Below, in pieces: positions 1 to 6,345 of a stretch of 10,746 bases of DNA. Numbering within the stretch: the stretch's first letter is position 1; each line of letters begins with the position of its first letter. Under the pieces are notes generated by a model. That model was not told the DNA's origin and made no database searches. It saw only the letters and a program-made list of their open reading frames with translations. This DNA is from Spirochaetia bacterium (GTDB lineage Bacteria > Spirochaetota > Spirochaetia > Treponematales > Breznakiellaceae). The translations under genes were made by a program, and so were the position numbers. The stretch is from the NCBI GenBank assembly GCA_026002305.1, contig BOBI01000072.1, positions 1-10,746 of the forward strand. The letters are read 5' to 3'.

Positions 1-758
1 GTATCAGGAGATATACCTTTACAAACTCGTGTTGTAATAAAATAAAAATATTTATCCAAAAATGCGGTAAATTCGGGCAGATCAACTGCCCCATGTATCC
101 AGCGTATTGCCATATCAGGAATAACAAGCCGTTCCATATCATAGGATGCTTTTTTTTCATCTTCGCGAAAATTATAGGGAAATACAACCCATTGTTTCAT
201 CGAATCAGGAAGCAGACGGGCAAAATTGTATTCTTTATTTAGTTTTGTTTTATCGGCAGATGTTTTTGTAACTTCATAGTTATTACCGGTGATCTGATTA
301 AAAAACCTGGTATCAAATCCACCGGATATGTATTGAATGAAATTTGAATAATTTGATATATCTTTTAAACAATAGTTGGGTATTTCTATTTGTTCCATCA
401 AGCCATTGCGATTCGCAAAATCATTGACATCACTGTAGAAAAAAAATACGATTTTATCCCCGTCATATAAAAAGGCAGAGCTGTTGGAAAAAAACATTTT
501 ATTCACTAAAATTTGGAATTGTTCAAAATCGGTAATAGCCGCAGAGGAAGGAATCCGGATTAAACTATAGCCGTCATAATCATGGACATTAAAATTCTCA
601 TATACTATTTTACCCCCGGAAACTGCGGATTCAAACCATGATCGAAGCGTCCGCTTTTTGTATATAATATCAGAAAATTTTACATTTCCAATAACCTTCT
701 TCAGTGTGTCCGAAGGAAGTTCTGAATCATCATACATAAATAGAATATTATGCCGCAT
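1..758 (-). CDS. Capsule/LPS-type biosynthesis protein with kinase-like (APH/choline-kinase-type) second half, partial
   Basis: This reading frame is open from the ATG at 758 to the left edge (252 codons) with no stop, so the C-terminus is missing. Residues 1-140 are a mixed alpha/beta region I cannot assign. From about residue 141 it resembles the phosphotransferase-like half of uncharacterised proteins found in surface-polysaccharide loci: a lysine in VTK (K165), a glutamate in a following helix (NKEYNF, E176), a hinge-like MERL (208-211), then PDMAIRWIHGA (215-224 region). The Lys/Glu/hinge order is that of the N-lobe of aminoglycoside-phosphotransferase and choline-kinase folds. The catalytic loop would lie outside the window, so activity cannot be judged. 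The start overlaps the preceding gene by 11 bases and has an AAGGG about 12 bases upstream; ATG at 737 is an alternative. It is the last gene seen of the minus-strand glycosylation operon. The open frame is sure, the kinase idea is from recalled family resemblance. Confidence 0.6.
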   Translation of the reverse strand, partial: MRHNILFMYDDSELPSDTLKKVIGNVKFSDIIYKKRTLRSWFESAVSGGKIVYENFNVHDYDGYSLIRIPSSAAITDFEQFQILVNKMFFSNSSAFLYDGDKIVFFFYSDVNDFANRNGLMEQIEIPNYCLKDISNYSNFIQYISGGFDTRFFNQITGNNYEVTKTSADKTKLNKEYNFARLLPDSMKQWVVFPYNFREDEKKASYDMERLVIPDMAIRWIHGAVDLPEFTAFLDKYFYFITTRVCKGISPD

Positions 759-1503
759 GATTTTTTACTGCCCTTCTATTCAAAATTGAAAGGATAGATA
801 CAGTGATACATATAATAAAAAGTGAAAAAAAGGAAAATTTGTAATACATTAGACTAATATCTTTCATATTACCGGCGGTGATAGTATAAAAGAAATTGGT
901 AACCGATCTAATATCAATTGCTGAATTTGTTTGTGCCAGCACAATAATGATAGCTAGAAAATCAAAAATCCATGATATTGCGGTCAGAAAAACCAGGGCA
1001 TTGCGTTTATTTTTTAGTATTATCTTTTCTTTATTGTATATAGTATCTGCAAAATCAAGAATCTTTAATGCCGTAATATCCAATTGCTGCCCTTTCTTAA
1101 GGATTATAAATTCATTTATATTGGCAGAAATTGACGGAAAAGCTTTGTATACCATGAAGAAAACCAGAGCAAGAATACACATAGAACTAATAACAAATGG
1201 CTGCGTAAAACCATGCATATATCCCGTCGGTAAAAGAAATAATAAAAGTGTAATCGAATCAAAGAAACGCTCTGTAAAAATTACAAGTAATGACATGCCA
1301 ATATCTTTTAAAAGGAAAATGAATATAAGCAGCCTGAGTAATTCACCTAATTTATATGGAATAATAGTGTTTAATACGGTTGTGAATATATAAACAAAAC
1401 AGAAAAAGCGGAACGATATTCGTTTTTCCATAACAAGAAAAAAACATCGTACTAGTTTTGCGGTATGCGTAATAAGAAGAAAAAGTATTCCCATGATTAA
1501 CAT
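748..1503 (-). CDS. UPF0104 / LPG-synthase-TM family (flippase-like) integral membrane protein
   Basis: A 251-residue, strongly hydrophobic protein with about six membrane segments (roughly 1-14, 31-46, 58-74, 82-98, 102-119, 171-190 and 222-241; exact number uncertain). It carries the two signatures of the lysylphosphatidylglycerol-synthase transmembrane family (PF03706). The first is a P-x-K-x-GE...R stretch after an early segment (P49, K51, G53, E54, R57). The second is an ER..D pair in the next loop (E78, R79, D82). Stand-alone members often sit beside GT2 sugar transferases and are annotated as flippase-like proteins, but the reaction is generally unproven. At 251 residues it is somewhat short; the first segment usually seen may be missing. 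The ATG at 1503 overlaps the upstream glycosyltransferase by 7 bases; a second ATG at 1494 would leave a 2-base gap. Either way translational coupling is likely. Inferred role: moving or handling the lipid-linked sugar made by the neighbour. Confidence 0.78.
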   Translation of the reverse strand: MLIMGILFLLITHTAKLVRCFFLVMEKRISFRFFCFVYIFTTVLNTIIPYKLGELLRLLIFIFLLKDIGMSLLVIFTERFFDSITLLLFLLPTGYMHGFTQPFVISSMCILALVFFMVYKAFPSISANINEFIILKKGQQLDITALKILDFADTIYNKEKIILKNKRNALVFLTAISWIFDFLAIIIVLAQTNSAIDIRSVTNFFYTITAGNMKDISLMYYKFSFFSLFIICITVSILSILNRRAVKNHAA

Positions 1504-2288
1504 TGATTTTCGCCTATTGTCCTGTATTCATATTTTTCAACTATAATTTGCCGTAATTCGCTTTTAATGTATCTTCCGCGAAGGAAAAAATATTTTACAA
1601 GCATACCGGCCATTTCAACTGCCTGCCGCATAATCTTTACATTGGAAACCTGATCTTCTTCCTGCCATGAGATGGGGAAGAACCGTATTTTCTGTTTAAG
1701 ATAAGAAGCTGCCATAAGCATTGTGTAGTTAAAGGACAATTTGTCAGGAAGCTTGTACCACCAGGCGCCTTTAAGTGATGCTGCACGGTACATGTTTAAG
1801 CCGGACCCAAGATCCGATATAGGCCGAAACAGTACTATTGAAAACAACAAATTGTAAACAATGTTTCCAAATATGCGAAATTTTGAATATCCGGGAAGTT
1901 TCGAGCCTTTCATAAAACGTGAACCGAGTGTCATATCGGCATTACGGTACATTTTCGATTCCAATATGGGTACAATATCATTGATGCTGCCCTGATCATC
2001 ACCATGAAGAACTATAAGATAATCAAAACCATTTTCAATCGCATATTGAAAGGCGACCTTATGCGAGCCGCCTAAACTGTAATTATCAACGTTTTGAACA
2101 ACCTTCGCTTTTACGGTGCAATATTGTATTGCCTGTAATGCGGCGTTAATCGAATTGTCAGGCGATCCATTGTCAATTACCAAGATTTCTGTAATATAAC
2201 TTAATACTTTGCCTGTGATTTGCGCTATAACACGAGGAATCTGCTTTTCGCAGTTATACATTGGAATAAAAATAAGTATTTTATCCAT
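1497..2288 (-). CDS. Family 2 glycosyltransferase, polyprenyl-phosphate sugar synthase (DPM1-like)
   Basis: A 263-residue soluble GT-A enzyme. Motifs in order are IPMYN (8-12, nucleotide-binding strand), VIDNGSPDNS (37-46), the acidic metal and nucleotide site HGDDQG (95-100), GSRF (122-125), DLGSGLNMYR (159-168) and a W-Q-EEDQ-SN element (208-216). This is the pattern of DPM1-like transferases, which move a sugar from a nucleotide sugar to polyprenyl phosphate on the cytoplasmic face. The C-terminal membrane helices of some relatives are absent, so membrane association would be peripheral or through the adjacent membrane protein. The start is well supported: AGGGAGA lies six bases before the ATG. 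It follows the 935-residue gene by 24 bases and overlaps the UPF0104 gene by 7. The sugar cannot be read from the sequence. The family call is confident, the polyprenyl-phosphate acceptor likely. Confidence 0.88.
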   Translation of the reverse strand: MDKILIFIPMYNCEKQIPRVIAQITGKVLSYITEILVIDNGSPDNSINAALQAIQYCTVKAKVVQNVDNYSLGGSHKVAFQYAIENGFDYLIVLHGDDQGSINDIVPILESKMYRNADMTLGSRFMKGSKLPGYSKFRIFGNIVYNLLFSIVLFRPISDLGSGLNMYRAASLKGAWWYKLPDKLSFNYTMLMAASYLKQKIRFFPISWQEEDQVSNVKIMRQAVEMAGMLVKYFFLRGRYIKSELRQIIVEKYEYRTIGENQC

Positions 2289-2312
2289 TTTTTATCTCCC
2301 TATAAAGCACTA

Positions 2313-5120
2313 TTAACGGTATCGATTTAACTTTAACAGTTCTATTTTTAATTTGCCTCTGGAAACAGAATTAAATCCTTTGGTAAGCTCAACATTTATT
2401 TCTTCGATGTCGTCGTATAACCATCTAGTATCATCACCGGCCGGTAAAAGTAATCGTCCATCACCATAATCTACATCCCAAAAATCCCACTGCCCGTTAT
2501 GTTTAAAATTAAACCTTATACCATATTTTGAAAAATCCCATGCTTCAAAATACCGGTTCTGAATAATTGCTTCAGTTTCAAGTTCCAAATATATATAATC
2601 AGCTTCGGTTCCCTTTATTCCCAGCGGAATAATCTCTCCCGTGTTATTAGCATCCATGGTACGCACGCTGTCAAGAATTGGACGAAGGCTCTTTAACGAG
2701 CGGCCATAAGCGCTTGGATAAAGACCCATAGCAGGCGCGTGTTCCGGCCTTCTTAATTCATCGGGGCTGTATTTATCTTTGATGAGTTCCGGTGTTACCC
2801 AAAATCCCTCCGGCGTCTGAACCAGTCCTTTGTCAAGGGCAGCCCAGTACCAAAGATACGTCTGAGGCAACCCTCTTAAAACCACAGGCTTATCTTTAAA
2901 GGCAGTATAATAGAGCCGCGCAAGTTTATACCCACCCGCTATACCCATTTGTCCTGATCCGGGAACAGGAGCATTTAAAATATAAGAATCTAAATAGCCG
3001 CTATGATAATCATAACCCCATAAATTATTCTTATCCAAAAAATTATATTGATATAATATTGAATCAAGATTGCCCTGGTTAATAAATCCTTTTCCAAGGC
3101 GGGGGATTTTTGCGTTGATATCATCACTTATGCGAACGGTATTTTCCGGTACATTTATTTTGCTAATATTCTTTAATGAATTAAGCCGCCCATATATCCA
3201 AGGCGATGGTAAAGCCAGAGTGAGTATAATGATAACAAGTGATAAGTTTTCTTTATTTGTAAAAACAGATTTTGAATATTTTAGCAGAGCAATTATACAG
3301 AGTACGGCTGTTATGCCAATCGGACCGGAAGCTCTGTTAAAGGATCCATCATCCAGACGAATAACTCCAAAGGTATAAGCTGCCGGTAAAAAGAAAAGAC
3401 AAAGTGTTGAGAAGTAAAACAATGGAGAACTAAGCTTTTCTTCCGTTGTCATTTTTGATTTAAGTGTACGTATAAGAATATATGCCGGAATTATTATAGC
3501 CAGAGCAAGTCCGGTTAATACAACGGTATATTGAAAAATCCGGGCCAGGTAATTATACCCGTCACTCACACCTAATAAATAATTGGGAATAGAAAGATCA
3601 TTGGTGAACAACGCCCTGCCATCGGCTTGTACCGTTCCACCACCGCTTATTGCAGAAGTTGTGACCATACGCAATAATAACGGAACAAATGGAATAATTA
3701 CCGCAAATTCTATAAGCCATGTGATATAAAAAGAAGGTTTACGAAACCATGCAAGGAATTTTTTTTGCTTTATCGCAAGATAAATCCCGGTACAGGCATA
3801 GGGCAGGGCGCCGACAGCCAAAGACATCCCAAATAGAGGATAATTGAGCATATTCACTACAACAAGTAGGCCCCACACTTTGAGCCATCTGTTGATATCT
3901 TTCCAGATACCGGGCACAGCCAGCAAGGCAAGTGAAAAGAATATCAAATGGAAACGTTCATAACTCATTATAGGGAGAAGATAAATTACAAATAAAGCAA
4001 CAAATGGACCTGCCGCCAATGAGAAGGCAATCGCAATAAGTACCGCGTAAAAAGCCTGTTCAAATGTAAGAGCGGGTAATATACTTGATGCCGTACCATC
4101 AAAAAGGGTATGCAAGAAAAATCCATTTACTATTGAAAATAACCCGCTTGGCGCAAAAAATTCTTTGTAAGGAATTCTGTCAAGTTCAATTATTTGCTGC
4201 CATGAAATAACACGCTCGCCAAAATGATGGAAATCTTCTGGTACAAAACGCGACACATTAATATCAACATGAAAAGCGGATATAATACATAAGGTTGATA
4301 GTAACACCAAGTTGTTTATTTTATCGTTTGTCATGGAAATATTGTCTCTTGTATGACGGAATGACTTTACAAACCTGAATATCGCATAGGCGGTTGAAAT
4401 AATTATTATTGAAGTAATAAGGTAGACATAGCGGCGTCGAAAAGGTATAACAACAACCTCGCCCCCTGCAAGATATTTATTTTTTAGAAATATAAAAAGA
4501 CAAAGCGGAATAAATATTTGAACGCCAAGTATAATCTTATCTATTAATGTAATGGCCTCTTTGTTTTTCATAAAAACAAAATAGAATACAGGAACAAAAA
4601 TTACACAGGACATAATAATCACTACTGTAATACGAGCCTTTCCCAGAGGTGTTATTATTCCCATGCATGCATGATAAATCAAAAAATAGGCAAGGACGGA
4701 TTTTAATGAATATTGTGGGCACACTAAATTAGAAGCCCAAAAAACCATTCCTAGAACAAGTATAAATTGCGGAATGTACCCATGAATAAAATAACCCGCA
4801 AGCAGCGGAAGAATTACAAGCGACAAATAAATGCTTTTTGACGGCTCTGAATCCTTATCAATACTCTGTTTTCTGTCGAGCCAGGCAACAAGCGCAATTC
4901 CAAGCACCGTAAGAAATACTAAAAGATATAATTCTCCGCTCTTATTGGTATTGGTAAAGAGAAAATCATAATAGAAATCGGTAATTTTTTGAGGCAATTT
5001 TGCTATAGGGGGATAAATAAACACGGTAAGAACTGCAATTATTGTTGCAGTTATGCCAAATACACCAAAGATATTCAGTCCCGGCGTACTATTTTTTTGT
5101 ACGTTCCTTCGCGCCATCAT
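2313..5120 (-). CDS. Large polytopic membrane protein, probable GT-C type glycosyltransferase
   Basis: A 935-residue protein and the first gene of the minus-strand operon. Residues 1-640 hold roughly 14-16 hydrophobic segments; 650-935 is a soluble tail. After about seven N-terminal segments, residues 284-330 read like the first outer loop of GT-C enzymes: acidic D286, then FHHFGE (297-302), then a span ending in IPYKEFFAPSGL (316-327). This resembles the H-GE...PY-D...GL pattern of lipid-linked-sugar-dependent transferases. The tail contains a W/D/Y-rich segment (858-900) that could be a beta-sandwich. GT-C enzymes use polyprenyl-phosphate sugars, fitting the DPM1-like gene directly downstream. 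The N-terminal block before the GT-C-like loop is unusual, as these enzymes normally put the loop after the first segment. The ATG at 5120 (or 5117) lacks a good Shine-Dalgarno and lies only about six bases after the predicted transcription start. An alternative is a polymerase-like or DUF membrane protein; no family was identified with certainty. Confidence 0.62.
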   Translation of the reverse strand: MMARRNVQKNSTPGLNIFGVFGITATIIAVLTVFIYPPIAKLPQKITDFYYDFLFTNTNKSGELYLLVFLTVLGIALVAWLDRKQSIDKDSEPSKSIYLSLVILPLLAGYFIHGYIPQFILVLGMVFWASNLVCPQYSLKSVLAYFLIYHACMGIITPLGKARITVVIIMSCVIFVPVFYFVFMKNKEAITLIDKIILGVQIFIPLCLFIFLKNKYLAGGEVVVIPFRRRYVYLITSIIIISTAYAIFRFVKSFRHTRDNISMTNDKINNLVLLSTLCIISAFHVDINVSRFVPEDFHHFGERVISWQQIIELDRIPYKEFFAPSGLFSIVNGFFLHTLFDGTASSILPALTFEQAFYAVLIAIAFSLAAGPFVALFVIYLLPIMSYERFHLIFFSLALLAVPGIWKDINRWLKVWGLLVVVNMLNYPLFGMSLAVGALPYACTGIYLAIKQKKFLAWFRKPSFYITWLIEFAVIIPFVPLLLRMVTTSAISGGGTVQADGRALFTNDLSIPNYLLGVSDGYNYLARIFQYTVVLTGLALAIIIPAYILIRTLKSKMTTEEKLSSPLFYFSTLCLFFLPAAYTFGVIRLDDGSFNRASGPIGITAVLCIIALLKYSKSVFTNKENLSLVIIILTLALPSPWIYGRLNSLKNISKINVPENTVRISDDINAKIPRLGKGFINQGNLDSILYQYNFLDKNNLWGYDYHSGYLDSYILNAPVPGSGQMGIAGGYKLARLYYTAFKDKPVVLRGLPQTYLWYWAALDKGLVQTPEGFWVTPELIKDKYSPDELRRPEHAPAMGLYPSAYGRSLKSLRPILDSVRTMDANNTGEIIPLGIKGTEADYIYLELETEAIIQNRYFEAWDFSKYGIRFNFKHNGQWDFWDVDYGDGRLLLPAGDDTRWLYDDIEEINVELTKGFNSVSRGKLKIELLKLNRYR

Positions 5121-5153
5121 AATCTATAGGTGAGCATAGCTAACCTATAGATT
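5121..5153. promoter_or_regulatory. Inverted-repeat operator candidate between divergent genes
   Basis: AATCTATAGGT (5121-5131) and ACCTATAGATT (5143-5153) form a perfect 11-base inverted repeat with an 11-base spacer, so the arm centres are 22 bases, about two helical turns, apart. Inside the spacer AGC-ATA-GCT continues the symmetry after one mismatch. The right arm lies within the -35/-10 spacer of the operon promoter and the left arm covers its predicted start site. A dimer bound here would block the operon. As RNA, the hairpin would also sit directly before the start codon. The binding protein is inferred, most likely the adjacent XRE regulator. Confidence 0.6.
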
Positions 5154-5161
5154 ATTGTCAA
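5133..5161 (-). promoter_or_regulatory. Promoter of the glycosylation operon
   Basis: On the minus strand a perfect -35 box TTGACA (5161-5156) is followed by a 17-base spacer and the -10 box TATGCT (5138-5133, four of six matches). Transcription would start near 5126, leaving only about six bases before the ATG at 5120. The -35 box overlaps that of the divergent regulator promoter. Confidence 0.6.
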
Positions 5162-5182
5162 CAGGTTTCTGGTAACTAAAAT
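5155..5182 (+). promoter_or_regulatory. Promoter of the XRE regulator gene
   Basis: TTGTCA (5155-5160, five of six) and TAAAAT (5177-5182, five of six) are separated by 16 bases. Transcription would start near 5189, giving a leader of about 20 bases before the ATG at 5210. It overlaps the opposite-strand TTGACA, so the two promoters probably compete. Confidence 0.5.
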
Positions 5183-5190
5183 AGATTTTA
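5177..5190. repeat. AT-rich palindrome over the regulator's -10 box
   Basis: TAAAAT-AG-ATTTTA is a perfect inverted repeat with 6-base arms that includes the -10 box of the XRE promoter. It could be a second, autoregulatory operator. AT-only palindromes arise easily by chance in such DNA, so this is weak. Confidence 0.25.
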
Positions 5191-5209
5191 TTAACTGGTA
5201 GTTTATGGA

Positions 5210-5572
5210 ATGACAAGTCTAAAACACATATTAGCCACCAATATAAAATCGCAGCGGTATGTTCTTGGTCTTTCTCAGGCAAAACTGGCGGAAGCAGCCG
5301 ATATCGCCACTGCTTATATAGCCATGATTGAGGTTGAAAAGAAATTCCCCTCGGTCAATGTCCTGGAACGCATAGCCAAAGCCCTCAAGATGGACCCTAC
5401 GGAGCTATTTTCAAAAGCCTGCTATCCGGTTGAAGCGGTTAAGGAATTGCATAGATCGGTACTGAAAGGCATTGATTCGGTTGTAAAAAGCCATATCGAG
5501 GGGTTCGAGGCACAGGTAAACTCCGGAAACTGGGCCAAACAATGCTCTGATTCCTTGCCTATGAACCAGTAA
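5210..5572 (+). CDS. XRE-family (HTH_3) transcriptional regulator
   Basis: A 120-residue protein with an N-terminal Cro/CI-type helix-turn-helix (residues about 6-68). LSQAKLAEAADI (21-32) forms helix 2 and the turn, ATAYIAMIEVEKKFPS (33-48) holds the recognition helix and its following loop, and VLERIAKALKMDPTELF (51-67) closes the five-helix bundle. Residues 75-104 look like one amphipathic helix that may dimerise, and the tail is polar; there is no sensor or enzymatic domain. It is transcribed away from the glycosylation operon from an overlapping promoter and next to a palindromic operator, so it is the natural candidate for repressing that operon and possibly itself. This is inference from position. 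The ATG at 5210 matches the normal start of the domain; the Shine-Dalgarno is poor. It converges with hicBA, leaving a 332-base gap. The family is certain, the target is not. Confidence 0.9.
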   Translation: MTSLKHILATNIKSQRYVLGLSQAKLAEAADIATAYIAMIEVEKKFPSVNVLERIAKALKMDPTELFSKACYPVEAVKELHRSVLKGIDSVVKSHIEGFEAQVNSGNWAKQCSDSLPMNQ

Positions 5573-5904
5573 CATACAATTTGAAAATGCATTTTTATAT
5601 ATTTATACCATTACGACCCCGGATCCACCGCATTTGCGCCAAGACCGCGCCCAAAGGCTACCGCTTTTTTGACACCGGCGGCGGTTTACCAGTCAGCGGG
5701 AAGCGAAGATGCCGGTTTTCAACGACCAAATTATTTCGACAGAAACCAAAGCATCTGACGCTAACATATATGTGTGTTCAAAGTGGCGGGGTCGGGCTAT
5801 CGCTCAAATTTTTGCTCCGCCGCGCTCCGCAAAAATTCTGCTTCTATCCCTTGCGGAAGAAATTTTCTGCAACATCTTGCGTTTTCTACATACTATACAA
5901 AGAA
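5573..5904. other. Gene-free stretch with GC-rich patch, possibly a dispersed repeat
   Basis: I find no credible gene here on either strand. Open plus-strand frames across 5581-6042 run antisense through hicA, lack a ribosome binding site and have repetitive, low-quality translations. It contains the 12-base palindrome AAAATGCATTTT (5584-5595) followed by a T-rich run, which may weakly terminate the XRE transcript. A GC-rich patch follows (about 5618-5720), and then the inverted repeat at 5807-5837. The composition differs from the neighbouring genes. It may be a dispersed non-coding repeat or the remnant of inserted DNA brought in with hicBA. Confidence 0.45.
5807..5837. repeat. Inverted repeat, 9-base arms
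   Basis: AATTTTTGC (5807-5815) pairs perfectly with GCAAAAATT (5829-5837) around a 13-base GC-rich loop that itself repeats the CTCCG/TCCGC element. There is no clean T tract on either side, so it is not a standard terminator. It could slow transcripts arriving from both the regulator and hicA, or be the core of a dispersed palindromic repeat. Confidence 0.55.
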
Positions 5905-6078
5905 TCAAGAGAACGCTTTAATAATTCGCCGGGCGGTTGTTTCCTTTATCTCGTTGTGCCTAGGTATTGCTTGCCCTACATTAATATCTTTTTTAACATA
6001 CCAATCATGGTTAGCCCCATGACGTTCAAAAATCGCGCCTAGTTTAGTGATTTTTTTGATCAAATCGTTTCGTTTCAT
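5905..6078 (-). CDS. hicA: HicA family mRNA interferase toxin
   Basis: A 57-codon gene that most minimum-length cutoffs would drop. The protein starts MKRNDLIKKI and has the HicA double-stranded-RNA-binding-like fold signature: KLGAIFERHGANHDWY (12-27), with the catalytic histidine expected in the G-x-x-H motif (G21, H24). Then come the QAIPRHNEI segment (36-44) and the C-terminal helix ARRIIKAF (49-56). HicA cleaves mRNA when freed from HicB. The catalytic histidine and the conserved PRH (39-41) are present, so the toxin looks intact. Its ATG overlaps the hicB stop by four bases (ATGA), indicating coupling, with the antitoxin made first. The stop is TGA at 5905-5907. A run of seven A lies in codons 7-10. 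Family call confident; activity inferred. Confidence 0.9.
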   Translation of the reverse strand: MKRNDLIKKITKLGAIFERHGANHDWYVKKDINVGQAIPRHNEIKETTARRIIKAFS

Positions 6079-6263
6079 GCAATTTTTAAGGTGCCGTGCT
6101 TTCGGATGAAAGGGAAATCAGAGGTCTTTATATCCTCATGCAAAGAACGAAGCATCTTTTCAAATTCCTCAAGCGTTTCACCTTGGGTAGTATAATCGGG
6201 ATATTCATCAAGATAACCAACGAACCATCCATCATCTTTCCAATAAGTATACCCTAATTCCAT
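6075..6263 (-). CDS. hicB: HicB family antitoxin, short form
   Basis: A 62-residue protein made of only the HicB partial RNase-H-like domain. It opens with strands of the type LGYTYWKDDGWFVGYLDEYPDY (3-24), followed by TQGETLEEFEKMLRSLHEDI (26-45), where the TxGET(L)EE motif starts the helix, and ends with a short strand. HicB binds HicA and blocks its active site. Longer HicB proteins carry a C-terminal helix-turn-helix or ribbon-helix-helix for autoregulation; this one has none, so the operon must be controlled in another way or by a partner. The start is supported by GAGG nine bases before the ATG. It lies 82 bases downstream of ftsK on the same strand but has its own promoter candidate, and it overlaps hicA by four bases. 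The pairing with hicA makes the call firm. Confidence 0.9.
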   Translation of the reverse strand: MELGYTYWKDDGWFVGYLDEYPDYTTQGETLEEFEKMLRSLHEDIKTSDFPFIRKHGTLKIA

Positions 6264-6285
6264 TTTTTACAACCTCATCCGCTGT

Positions 6286-6314
6286 ATTGTATAGCAAATA
6301 TACGCTAAAAACAA
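6286..6314 (-). promoter_or_regulatory. hicBA promoter candidate with overlapping inverted repeat
   Basis: On the minus strand TTGTTT (6314-6309) and TACAAT (6291-6286, five of six) are spaced by 17 bases; the -35 is weak. GTATA-TTTGC-TATAC (6303-6289) is a perfect 5-base-arm inverted repeat reaching into the -10 box and is a possible operator site. It lies downstream of the ftsK stop, so hicBA may be transcribed both from here and by read-through from ftsK, as I see no terminator between them. Confidence 0.4.
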
Positions 6315-6345
6315 TTAAACGTGAAGTAACCTTTAGCGCCTGCCT

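Noticed and set aside
896..1393. Plus-strand 165-codon frame
   Set aside because: It is antisense to the UPF0104 membrane gene, whose family motifs are clear; the antisense product resembles nothing.
3070..3378. Plus-strand 102-codon frame
   Set aside because: Antisense shadow of the 935-residue membrane protein, no ribosome binding site.
5807..5837. Rho-independent terminator for the XRE gene or hicA
   Set aside because: The stem is AT-rich with a 13-base loop and no clear T tract follows on either strand; listed as a repeat instead.
5581..6042. Plus-strand open frames of up to 153 codons after the XRE gene
   Set aside because: They run antisense through hicA, have no ribosome binding site, and translate a non-coding repeat-like patch; the hicBA pair on the other strand explains 5905-6263.
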